DNA from: a virus
Reading direction: 5' to 3' (one strand)
DNA: 22,089 bases
IMG/VR virus record: IMGVR_UViG_3300046001_004479
Span: 1 to 22,089 of that record
A model generated the notes under the pieces. The model saw only the letters and a program-made list of their open reading frames with translations. It was not told the origin of the DNA and did no database searches. Positions 1 to 6,782 of the stretch are shown piece after piece (within the stretch, counting starts at the first letter, position 1; the number at the start of each line of letters is the position of its first letter). Position numbers and translations under genes: made by a program.

Positions 1-60
1 ATTCTTTTCTATAAATAAATTACCTATTCTCAAATCTTTACTTTGCAGTTCTTTTTTCAT
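1..60 (-). CDS. Hypothetical phage protein, N-terminal fragment
   Basis: An ATG at position 60 opens a minus-strand frame that runs off the left edge of the window. The visible 20 residues begin MKKELQSKDLRIGN. The DLRIGN segment resembles the start of small uncharacterised proteins often seen in Bacteroidota phages; that is a remembered similarity, not a search result. An AT-rich spacer of 60 bases separates it from the preceding gene. No function can be given. Confidence 0.5.
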   Translation of the reverse strand, partial: MKKELQSKDLRIGNLFIEKN

Positions 61-120
61 CTTATCAATATTTTAAATTAGTTCCTTAACTTCTCTTATA
101 CGCAAACCGTTATGTGAGAT

Positions 121-477
121 TTACTTGAAGTACGTTGCATAACCATTTTCGTTAAAAACTTCAATTCTACCCCAATCATAAGTAGTGATTGTTTTACTTT
201 CGTGAAACCGGTGTAATTTTTTCATAATTCTGTAATAACGCTCAAAAAATCTTTTCATAGCCATAAATTCAGAGTTGGCTTTGATTTCTTCAAAATCGTG
301 TGTTCTAAATGTATCAAATCCAAATAAACTCCAGCTTTCTCTTACTTTATAAGTTTGCATTAACTTTGCTTTTTTACGAAGTTTTGCGCCCGCATTGTGG
401 CACTTTCCATACACTCGTTCGTTATAAGAAACCCTAAACGGGTCGCTAATCGCTTTCTTATAACACACGATAAGCAA
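121..477 (-). CDS. Hypothetical protein, basic and aromatic-rich
   Basis: This is an open frame of 118 codons at the end of the left operon. It is rich in Lys, Arg, Tyr and Phe, has no membrane segment and shows no motif I recognise. The middle (around residues 70 to 90) has the look of a basic helix, with MKRFFERYYRIMKKLHRFHE. The start is uncertain: the longest version begins with TTG at 477, five bases after the previous stop. A later ATG at KLMQTYKV or MAMKRFF would give a shorter product. Its position among small early-type genes suggests a host-takeover or accessory role, but this is only context. Confidence 0.55.
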   Translation of the reverse strand: MLIVCYKKAISDPFRVSYNERVYGKCHNAGAKLRKKAKLMQTYKVRESWSLFGFDTFRTHDFEEIKANSEFMAMKRFFERYYRIMKKLHRFHESKTITTYDWGRIEVFNENGYATYFK

Positions 478-482
478 AATAA

Positions 483-680
483 TTAAGGCTTAGATTCTTG
501 CTCTGAAATCCAATCTTGTGCGTATTCTTTGGCATCCTTTCTTGAATAAAAGAAAATAGGTCTTCCGTCCTTTGAAAACATTATATCCTTTTTATTTTTA
601 CCCATTTTTATATAAGGTGAATATGTCTTAGTTCCTTTTCCAATACTTGAGTCAAACCATTCTATTATTCCTATTTTCAT
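483..680 (-). CDS. Small hypothetical protein (65 aa)
   Basis: The ATG at 680 is preceded by an A-rich tract (AAAATTAAAAGAA), which suits Bacteroidota translation initiation. The product is soluble and mixed-charge, with GKGTKTYSPYIKMGKNKKD near the middle. The C-terminal third, FYSRKDAKEYAQDWISEQ, looks like an amphipathic helix. It ends six bases before the next frame, so the two are probably co-transcribed. I do not recognise the family. Confidence 0.6.
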   Translation of the reverse strand: MKIGIIEWFDSSIGKGTKTYSPYIKMGKNKKDIMFSKDGRPIFFYSRKDAKEYAQDWISEQESKP

Positions 681-734
681 TTCTTTTAATTTTAGTTACT
701 TAATCGCCTTAATTCCATCGCCTATCGCTGTACG

Positions 735-947
735 TTATAAACTATCAATTTCTTTTTTCATCCACTCAGTCACAGCGTCCCAAGTATCGGTTGTAATAAC
801 CCCTTGTCCTGTCTCAATCAAAACTTTTAAAGTTTTGCCGTTCAAACATTTATTATTTGAGTAAATATAACAAATTGATTTACCCGTTATTTTCTGAAAC
901 GCTTTTACTTCGTTTACAAATTCAGTTATTTTTTTATTTTTTGCCAT
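735..947 (-). CDS. Small hypothetical protein (70 aa)
   Basis: This gene follows the metallo-hydrolase gene with one base between them, so it belongs to the RecT operon by position. The product starts MAKNKKITEFVNEVKAF, has no membrane segment and ends in a helical stretch, DTWDAVTEWMKKEIDSL. It has two cysteines (SICYIYSNNKC) with no metal-site spacing. No family is recognised. Small proteins beside phage recombinases sometimes act as accessory or anti-nuclease factors, but nothing here shows that. Confidence 0.6.
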   Translation of the reverse strand: MAKNKKITEFVNEVKAFQKITGKSICYIYSNNKCLNGKTLKVLIETGQGVITTDTWDAVTEWMKKEIDSL

Positions 948-948
948 T

Positions 949-1686
949 TTAAAAAGGGTTTTTATTAAAATTTATTGTTTGGTTTTTTATTGCAACCGTT
1001 ATAGGTTTGCCGTGTTCGGCTTCAATTCTTTTTTTAAATTCAATCTCATTTGTCAAGCCGTCCGATAAATGAATTAATACTATATTTTTACATTGTTTCA
1101 AATCCAGCCTTTTAAGTGTTTCGCTGGTTGTTTGAATACTCATGTGTGACTTTAAACGTCGGTTATTTACAAAGTCAAAACCTTTTTTCTTTGCTATTTC
1201 TTCGACCATTTCAGCGCAATAATTCGACTCTATTAAAACATGATCAAACGCCCCCAAGTCAAAGCGCAAAATATAAGTATCAGTCAAAAATAAAACGCGT
1301 CCAGCTTCGGGGTGTTCAATAATAAAGCCCAAAGGTTCGGCGGCGTCGTGGTCAATTTTAAACGCTGAAATTTTCCATTCTTTAACGCGTATCGTTTGAC
1401 CGTGTTTAATAACATAATCCTGACGCTCTGAGGTTATCTTTTCAGCTTTGAATGTTCCGGAACTTGCAAGTATCGGAATGCCAGCCTTTGCAACTTGGTT
1501 AATACTTTTCGAGTGGTCTTTGTGCTCATGTGAAATTATACACAAATCGACTTTTAAAAGATTAAAGTTTAAGGCTGTTTGAATTTCTGAGAACTTGACG
1601 CCCGCTTCAATCAATAAAGCGGACGTTTCAGTTTCTAAAATATAACAATTCCCAATAGAACCCGAAGAAATTATTTTTAATTCCAT
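949..1686 (-). CDS. Metallo-beta-lactamase-fold hydrolase, putative recombination nuclease
   Basis: The 245-residue product carries the MBL signature HEHKDH at residues 53 to 58 (H53, H55, D57, H58). Further candidate ligands follow: H113 (IDHD), D136 (LTDTY), H181 (KSHMS) and H206 (IHLSDG). This layout matches the YycJ/WalJ-like branch of small MBL hydrolases, which act on nucleic acids or phosphoesters. The gene starts three bases after the recT stop codon, so the two are almost certainly co-translated. MBL-fold genes next to recT occur in other phages (Listeria phage A118 is one I recall). They are plausible substitutes for the exonuclease that normally loads RecT. That this protein degrades DNA ends is inference; the fold and metal site are visible. 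Confidence 0.85.
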   Translation of the reverse strand: MELKIISSGSIGNCYILETETSALLIEAGVKFSEIQTALNFNLLKVDLCIISHEHKDHSKSINQVAKAGIPILASSGTFKAEKITSERQDYVIKHGQTIRVKEWKISAFKIDHDAAEPLGFIIEHPEAGRVLFLTDTYILRFDLGAFDHVLIESNYCAEMVEEIAKKKGFDFVNNRRLKSHMSIQTTSETLKRLDLKQCKNIVLIHLSDGLTNEIEFKKRIEAEHGKPITVAIKNQTINFNKNPF

Positions 1687-1689
1687 TGT

Positions 1690-2577
1690 TTAAAATCCCG
1701 CTTCGGTTTGTCCTGTTGTTTGTGGGGCTTCTTTTTCAAATTCAACCGCCCCAGCTTCGGAGTTAATTGGTTTCTTATCGGTCACGTCCTCAAAAGTTAC
1801 GGTTTCCGCTGTCGTCTCGCTTTGAATTTCTTTTTTGAGGGTTTCGGTTATCGTTTCCTTTTCCGTATCGTCGTCGCCGTCTAAAAGATAAAAATCATTT
1901 GAGGCGTTTATCGGTTGTTTACAAGCTCGATTAATTACGGTTTTCTTTGCCATTTCTTGAGTGAAATTTGTATGCGCCCCGCTTGTTCCTTTTGTTGCGC
2001 CTTGTTTCCATGCTTGTTGAATTTCGGCGTATGTCATAACTTCTAAGTCTTTGACTCCGTTTTCATAAAGTACAACCGCATACGCTCCAATTATTTCGAC
2101 GTTGTTTATGTTTTCAATTTTTTGATCATGTTTAATAATCTTTTTACGCCCCGTTTCGGTATCAATTCCATACTCAAAAACATCTTTTAAATAAATTACA
2201 TTTGCGATAATATCCGAAACGCCCCCGACTCTTTTAGCTAAAGCGATAGAGCCTTGATAAGAACGCGACCAGCTTAACTCTTTGCCGTAGGGAATAAAAT
2301 AACCCTGTTTTTTTAACGGGCTTAATCCTTCGACTACCATTTTAAATAAAGCCTGAGCGATTGAATTTTTTGAACATGAAACAAGAACGGGGTTTTTGTC
2401 CCTGTCTTGTAATTCCTGTAAAATTAGAAACGCTCCCTTTATTGCATTTGCTGGGGAATAATCGGAGGGGATTTTTAATTCCCCCGTTTCAACAAATAAA
2501 TTTACTTTGTTTAGTATCTCAATCGATAACTCTTTTTGAATTGCTGCGGGTTGTACCGCTGTTTTAATTTGTGTCAT
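1690..2577 (-). CDS. recT: RecT-family single-strand annealing recombinase
   Basis: The 295-residue product has the RecT core: a region around residues 90 to 130 reading KKQGYFIPYG, then SWSRSYQGSIALAKRVGG and DIIANVIYLKDVFEYG. The usual helical N-terminus precedes it, with an acidic, low-complexity C-terminal tail (about residue 235 onward, DGDDDTEKE and many T/E). RecT proteins anneal complementary single strands during phage recombination and replication restart. The gene sits between an SbcC-like ATPase and two small membrane or lipoprotein genes upstream, and an MBL hydrolase downstream, forming a recombination module. The ATG at 2577 follows AAAAATCAAAATT. No Exo/RecE-type partner is seen. 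The family call is confident. Confidence 0.9.
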   Translation of the reverse strand: MTQIKTAVQPAAIQKELSIEILNKVNLFVETGELKIPSDYSPANAIKGAFLILQELQDRDKNPVLVSCSKNSIAQALFKMVVEGLSPLKKQGYFIPYGKELSWSRSYQGSIALAKRVGGVSDIIANVIYLKDVFEYGIDTETGRKKIIKHDQKIENINNVEIIGAYAVVLYENGVKDLEVMTYAEIQQAWKQGATKGTSGAHTNFTQEMAKKTVINRACKQPINASNDFYLLDGDDDTEKETITETLKKEIQSETTAETVTFEDVTDKKPINSEAGAVEFEKEAPQTTGQTEAGF

Positions 2578-2600
2578 AATTTTGATTTTTTTTTAATTTA

Positions 2601-2843
2601 TTACCAATTTGTTACATTTGTTATACAGTAGTCAGTACCTACGTACGCCGTCATCCAATCGGCTTCGCTCAAATAGAAAGTTTTATTATTTCCTGAGCAA
2701 CTATTTTTAATTACAATTGAATTGTCATACGCGTTATCGCTTTGAATGATCCCGCAATTACACGGTTCATTTGGTTTCGGGTTGTTCTTTTCGCATGAAA
2801 GCGCCAAAAATGCAAATGAAATTACTGTTAATACTTTTTTCAT
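2601..2843 (-). CDS. Small secreted lipoprotein, candidate superinfection-exclusion factor
   Basis: The N-terminus MKKVLTVISFAFLALSC is a lipoprotein signal peptide: two lysines, a hydrophobic stretch and a lipobox (LALSC) ending at Cys17, the lipidation site. The mature part is about 64 residues and contains further cysteines (C28, C30, a third in NSCSG and one near the end in TDYC), which could form disulfides in the periplasm. It lies inside the recombination operon, directly upstream of recT, with a promoter-like element just before it. Phage-encoded lipoproteins of this size (Llp of T5, Ltp of TP-J34) commonly protect the infected cell against superinfection. That role is inferred from type and context only. 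It is not a structural protein by any visible sign. Confidence 0.72.
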   Translation of the reverse strand: MKKVLTVISFAFLALSCEKNNPKPNEPCNCGIIQSDNAYDNSIVIKNSCSGNNKTFYLSEADWMTAYVGTDYCITNVTNW

Positions 2844-2869
2844 AATTTTTATTTTTAAATTGTTTTTGA

Positions 2870-2897
2870 TAAAGATAGTATTATTTTATTAATTAAT
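2870..2897 (-). promoter_or_regulatory. Promoter-like element before the lipoprotein gene
   Basis: TATCTTTA (2877 to 2870 on the minus strand) is preceded by AATAAAATAATAC, nearly the same as in the elements at 5045 and 13013. No TTG lies at the -33 position, so it may be weak or need an activator. It begins at the stop codon of the small membrane-protein gene. Confidence 0.45.
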
Positions 2898-3082
2898 TAC
2901 TTTTTTCCTTCAACAAGTGGAATAATAATATAAGCCCAATTAAAAAAGGTTACAGCCCCTGAAAAAATAACAAATACTAAAGGGTAAATTCCTGTTTTTT
3001 GCTCGTAATATTGGCAAAAGATAGGTAATAATAACGCTCCTAAAAGCGTTATTATCAATGATATTGCAAAGTGTATTTTCAT
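2897..3082 (-). CDS. Small two-helix membrane protein
   Basis: The 61-residue product has two hydrophobic segments, about residues 5 to 24 (FAISLIITLLGALLLPIF) and 33 to 56 (YPLVFVIFSGAVTFFNWAYI). A short polar loop joins them and a basic tail (EGKK) follows. It begins four bases after the SbcC-like gene ends and precedes the lipoprotein gene. No family is recognised. The pairing with a lipoprotein suggests both act at the host envelope, for instance in exclusion of other phages. It is not beside the endolysin, so a holin role is unlikely. Confidence 0.62.
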   Translation of the reverse strand: MKIHFAISLIITLLGALLLPIFCQYYEQKTGIYPLVFVIFSGAVTFFNWAYIIIPLVEGKK

Positions 3083-3086
3083 GATT

Positions 3087-5027
3087 TTAATTTATAACGA
3101 TTAATTTTTTTTCTGCGGGGTCAACGATTAAACTAATTATTTGGCATTGTGTATTTATTAAGTTTGTGACTGACTCGCGACCATCAATAAATACGGGGGC
3201 AAATATTCCAAAATGATATTGTAACCCGTTTATAATATCTAAGCCAGCGTTTATTTTTGAGGCGGTGTTTAAATCATTGAACGGAACGCCATTAACTAAA
3301 CATTCACAGGCTGGGGCTTCGCCGCCGTTTATTTGATCAGTAAACATTTTAAAAGTAACCAAAGAGAATTTATTATTAATACGGCTTTCAATTAGGTTTA
3401 TTTTTGATTTGTTGAAATTGTCGATTTGCATTTCAAGCTTTTCAATGTCTGCTAGTTCCTGACTTAAAAGCTTTTGATTTGTTTTTAATTCGTTTACTCT
3501 TTTTTCAATCCGTTCAATTTCATCTTTTTTAAACAATTGTTTTTTTATTTCATCGTTTGCCAAAATTAAAACTATTTTTTTCGCTTTTAGCTCTGAATTG
3601 TCGGGTGTGAAAATCTCAGGAATAACAATTAAATCATGTTTTGATTGAAGCTCTTTTATTTTGTCGGTTAAAACTATTTCAAAAGATTTATTTAATTCAA
3701 GTTCAAGCGCTGTTATTTTCTCGCTGTAGTCCTCGATTGATTTACTAGATGAAATTGCGAGCGTTTCAATTTCATTTTGAAGTAACTTTATTTGTTCGGC
3801 GTTATCTTTTCCCGCTTTTGAAATAGTTGTCAAGCGTTCGGCTTTTAACTGGTTAAAATTAGTCTCTAAAATTTCGGCTTGTCCTTTTATTTCTTGAGAG
3901 CAACAAGGACAAACACTGTCGCTTTCTTTAATTTCAAAAGTTTTTTCATTCCATTCATTCCATGAGACACGCAAATTTTTATTTTCCAGCTCAAAACCTT
4001 CAATTTGGTTTTGTTTTTGACCAATTAAACGGATTTTCTCGGTTTCTTCGCGGTTAATTCTTGAATGAATATTTTTTAATTCATTTAACTCGCTTGTTTT
4101 TTCTTGTTTGTTCTTGTTTATTGCGTCGTATTGCGCGTTTTTTTCTGCGCTAATCTCATTTAACAAACTGAATTTTTCAATTTGCGTCGCCTCAATTTCT
4201 TTTTGTTGGGCTTTTATGCTTTCAATTGAGTTTTCAATTTGGTTTTCAATCTCTTTTATACTTTCGGCGTTTGCTTTTAATTCCAATTCCAAAGCCTCAA
4301 AGTCTAAAACTTCGCCTTTTGATAATTGCGCCTCACTTATTCGGGTGGGGATTGTTTCAATTTCATCTTTTAGCTTTTTTCTTTTAGCTGCTAAGACTTT
4401 CTTTTCATCTTCTAAGCTCTTTTTATCATTGAGTAACTGGATAACACTAGAAAAAATTGTTTCACCGTTAGGGGTGTTTAAAATAATATCGTTTGGCGTA
4501 ATGTTGCCCGCCATTTTCTCGAGAATCTCGCGGCGCTCATTCCATTTCATTTTGCTATTGAAATACAAAGGATTTGAAATTATTTTACTTATCGACTCGT
4601 CAATCAATAAAGAAACCTTTGCTTTGTATTCACTTAACGAACTTGGCACGCCGTCAATAAAAAACTTTGTTTCGTGCCCTGTTAACTCTTCGCTTTCTGA
4701 GCCACGTTTTTTTGTCCACTTTTCCGAATAATAGCGCTTAAGTGTTAACGTTGTTTCTGTTTTGTCCTCTGAGATAATAAAAACCCCTTCGACTTCATGA
4801 TCTAAACAATGAATGACTTTACCGTCAATGTCCAGTGTTTTAATATTAAAATCTGTTTGATCGCTTGAGTTTTTACCATACAAAAGCCACGTGTAAGCGT
4901 CAAAGATTGACGTTTTACCCGTTCCGTTTGCCCCGTGAATGTTTGTTACACCCTCGAAATTAATTGTTTTTTCTGTTACGCCTTTGAAGTTTAAAAGCGT
5001 TAACGATTTTAGATTAATAGTTTTCAT
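3087..5027 (-). CDS. SbcC/Rad50-like SMC-family ATPase
   Basis: The 646-residue product has a Walker A motif GANGTGKTS at residues 32 to 40, after a RecF/SbcC-type start (LKSLTLLNFKGV). Long coiled coils (about 200 to 370 and 385 to 560) flank a CPCC zinc-hook-like motif at 373 to 376. Near the C-terminus a signature-like segment (NTASKINAGLDIIN) precedes a Walker B-like VFIDGRE around 613 to 618. The glutamate is not directly after the aspartate as in canonical SbcC. Proteins of this family tether and process DNA ends, normally with a nuclease partner. No SbcD-type gene is present here, and the MBL hydrolase downstream could fill that role. The start at 5027 follows an A-rich leader and a promoter-like element. 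The family call is confident; the partner is inferred. Confidence 0.9.
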   Translation of the reverse strand: MKTINLKSLTLLNFKGVTEKTINFEGVTNIHGANGTGKTSIFDAYTWLLYGKNSSDQTDFNIKTLDIDGKVIHCLDHEVEGVFIISEDKTETTLTLKRYYSEKWTKKRGSESEELTGHETKFFIDGVPSSLSEYKAKVSLLIDESISKIISNPLYFNSKMKWNERREILEKMAGNITPNDIILNTPNGETIFSSVIQLLNDKKSLEDEKKVLAAKRKKLKDEIETIPTRISEAQLSKGEVLDFEALELELKANAESIKEIENQIENSIESIKAQQKEIEATQIEKFSLLNEISAEKNAQYDAINKNKQEKTSELNELKNIHSRINREETEKIRLIGQKQNQIEGFELENKNLRVSWNEWNEKTFEIKESDSVCPCCSQEIKGQAEILETNFNQLKAERLTTISKAGKDNAEQIKLLQNEIETLAISSSKSIEDYSEKITALELELNKSFEIVLTDKIKELQSKHDLIVIPEIFTPDNSELKAKKIVLILANDEIKKQLFKKDEIERIEKRVNELKTNQKLLSQELADIEKLEMQIDNFNKSKINLIESRINNKFSLVTFKMFTDQINGGEAPACECLVNGVPFNDLNTASKINAGLDIINGLQYHFGIFAPVFIDGRESVTNLINTQCQIISLIVDPAEKKLIVIN

Positions 5028-5044
5028 AAATTTGATTTTTTTTG

Positions 5045-5072
5045 TAAAGATAATATTATTTTAATAATACAA
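5045..5072 (-). promoter_or_regulatory. Promoter-like element before the SMC ATPase gene
   Basis: On the minus strand: TTG (5072 to 5070), 17 bases, then TATCTTTA (5052 to 5045), one base off the TAnnTTTG consensus. It shares the core AAATAATAYTAYCTTTR with the elements at 13013 and 2870. The ATG of the ATPase gene is at 5027. Confidence 0.6.
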
Positions 5073-5093
5073 GTTAATTTATTTTATTTTTTG

Positions 5094-5954
5094 TTATAAA
5101 CCACAATAACCAGAGTCGCAGTCCTCAAAATCTTCTTCAAATAAATTTAATTGAGTTTTCCAGTTTTTTATTTTTTCGTAGCTCATTCCATTTTTAAACG
5201 TGCGCTTTCCGAAAGCGCACGTTTCAGCATTTACAAACCATTCAAATTTGTTCGGGTGTTTTTCTGACATTAATTTTAAAAGTATTTCGTTTCTATGAAA
5301 GCATCCAACGCAATTATTCATGTAAGCAAATCGAACGGGTTTATCATTCCAAAAATTTTCAATTGTATCTTTAAAAATAGAATCATTTATTAATGGAAAT
5401 TCTGGCTTTTGCCATTCAATATCCCGCCACTTATTACGCCCGTTTTTAGATTGTCCGACAATGCTTTTAAAAGTTAAAAAACCGTTTGAATTTTGTTTTT
5501 CAATCATTTTTTTTGCTCTTCGCATTTCGTTTGCTCTAAACCCAATTCGCATTTCAACGGGAATATTAATATTAGTTTTCCACCAATCAAACAAAGGCTG
5601 TAATTTCATTTCAGTAGTGCAAAAGCGCTGTGTTACATTTGGCAAATAAATTGTGTCACGCCCCCCCTTATTTCTTTGTATTATTTCATCAAATGGTTTG
5701 CCTGTTACCCAATTAATTTTAGACCCTATAAATTGTTCTAGGTCTAACATTGTATAAATTATTGCGTCCTCCTCAAGTGTCCCTATAAATTCAACTCCGA
5801 TTTTATCGGAAACAATTTGACGAATTTTAGAGTCTGGAAATAAACATTTTTTATCAATTGTTCTTACCAATGCAAATAAATTATAATCCGCTGGGTAATT
5901 AGCCGCAATAAATGCGCTTGTTTTGCCTCCTGAAATACTATTAACTGTAATCAT
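5094..5954 (-). CDS. PAPS-reductase-like PP-loop protein, possible Fe-S enzyme
   Basis: The 286-residue product opens with a PP-loop, SGGKTS at residues 8 to 13, used to bind ATP and adenylylate a substrate. It contains RFCTTEMK (C112), comparable to the CT-x-x-LK motif of PAPS reductases, then NNCVGCFHR (C215, C218) and C246. Four cysteines placed this way could hold an iron-sulfur cluster, as in DndC. A second cysteine pair lies near the C-terminus (DCDSGYC). Such genes are frequent in phages and their substrate is mostly unknown; sulfur transfer to tRNA or DNA is a possibility. No dnd or ssp partners are seen, so DNA phosphorothioation is not supported. A 14-bp perfect inverted repeat lies within the codons around C246. 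Confidence 0.87.
   Translation of the reverse strand: MITVNSISGGKTSAFIAANYPADYNLFALVRTIDKKCLFPDSKIRQIVSDKIGVEFIGTLEEDAIIYTMLDLEQFIGSKINWVTGKPFDEIIQRNKGGRDTIYLPNVTQRFCTTEMKLQPLFDWWKTNINIPVEMRIGFRANEMRRAKKMIEKQNSNGFLTFKSIVGQSKNGRNKWRDIEWQKPEFPLINDSIFKDTIENFWNDKPVRFAYMNNCVGCFHRNEILLKLMSEKHPNKFEWFVNAETCAFGKRTFKNGMSYEKIKNWKTQLNLFEEDFEDCDSGYCGL
5196..5224. repeat. Perfect 14-bp inverted repeat inside a coding region
   Basis: The arms AAACGTGCGCTTTC (5196 to 5209) and GAAAGCGCACGTTT (5211 to 5224) are exact reverse complements separated by one base. They are GC-rich in an AT-rich gene and would form a very stable hairpin in RNA or a cruciform in DNA. On the coding strand they specify TCAFGKRTF of the PP-loop protein, including C246. 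There is no downstream T-run, so this is not an intrinsic terminator. Function unknown. Confidence 0.85.
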
Positions 5955-5960
5955 TTTTAA

Positions 5961-6782
5961 TTAAAATTTAAAATTATTTTTTATCATTTCGTCGAAACAT
6001 TGTTTTATTCCTATTTCAAAAGCTCCGTTTTCAATTTCGTTGATCGTTTTTTGATTATCTAAAACCTCCGAAAGTATTTGTATTTTCTTTTTGTAATCTT
6101 TAAAGGTTTTCGCTTCGCTTGTTTTAAACGTTTCTAAGGCTGTTTTTTCGTTTTCCTTTAATTCCACCTCTGAAAAGGTTTTAACTTCGTGAAAACTTAC
6201 TAAACTGTTAAAAACTAGCCTTGCTGTCGTATGTCCTAAAACAATTGTTTTGTAAATCTTATAATTTTCAAACATAGGCTTTAAAATTACATTGTCGTAT
6301 TCCATTTGGGCGCGGGCTTTCTCAATACTATTCGGGGCAACGTCCAAAACTTTTGTTTTTTCTTTGTTTTGAATCAATAAATTTAAACTCGCTTTCTCTC
6401 TGTGTGATCTATACGCCCCCATAATTGAAGCGAAGTACTCAGGTGAAAAATTATTATAGTGTTTCGCTATCCTTTCAACGTCTCCATTCCTTGAGGTTAT
6501 ATTTAAATCCCCTTTGACTGCCATTGTAAAAGCTGTTTTTATTTCTTCGACTGCGTAAAATTTAAAATTGTCTTTAACGAATTGAATTAAAAAAGATCGC
6601 GTTAACCCTTTTGGGATTGAAGCCTCAGGGAGTCCCGTAGCTGCAAAACAATAAGCCAGCGCCTTTTTAATTTCGTCGTCGTCGGAGTTATGAATTTTCA
6701 AAGGGTGCGAAATTGCGTCCTCAATCCTCAATGAAAGCGCGTAAGCCTTCGTCGGTTGTTTGATTTCTAAGTTTGTTTCCAT
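5961..6782 (-). CDS. Hypothetical protein of the replication operon (273 aa)
   Basis: The product is a soluble, largely helical protein with no nucleotide-binding motif that I can see. The central part (residues 60 to 140) includes LTRSFLIQFVKDNFKFY and HYNNFSPEYFASIMGAYR. The C-terminal half is charged and coiled-coil-like. Its start at 6782 lies 62 bases inside the end of the initiator gene, an unusually long overlap, and there is no later ATG before about residue 87. It sits directly downstream of the winged-helix initiator, where phages often keep a helicase loader or helper. A loader role is possible from position, but the absence of a Walker motif argues against a DnaC-type ATPase. Confidence 0.7.
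   Translation of the reverse strand: METNLEIKQPTKAYALSLRIEDAISHPLKIHNSDDDEIKKALAYCFAATGLPEASIPKGLTRSFLIQFVKDNFKFYAVEEIKTAFTMAVKGDLNITSRNGDVERIAKHYNNFSPEYFASIMGAYRSHREKASLNLLIQNKEKTKVLDVAPNSIEKARAQMEYDNVILKPMFENYKIYKTIVLGHTTARLVFNSLVSFHEVKTFSEVELKENEKTALETFKTSEAKTFKDYKKKIQILSEVLDNQKTINEIENGAFEIGIKQCFDEMIKNNFKF

Noticed and set aside
2467-2482. GGGGA/TCCCC hairpin within recT
   Set aside because: Only five paired bases within coding sequence and no T-run; likely chance.
4108-4731. Long plus-strand open frame of 207 codons
   Set aside because: It lies opposite the coiled-coil part of the SMC ATPase gene, and its hydrophobic, Ser/Phe-rich translation is the usual shadow of Glu/Lys-rich coding sequence. 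No promoter or partner gene on the plus strand.
5094-5954. DNA phosphorothioation (Dnd/Ssp) system
   Set aside because: The PP-loop protein resembles DndC in motif layout, but no cysteine desulfurase, DndB, DndD or DndE partner is present. The nearby SMC ATPase has a zinc hook and fits SbcC better than DndD.
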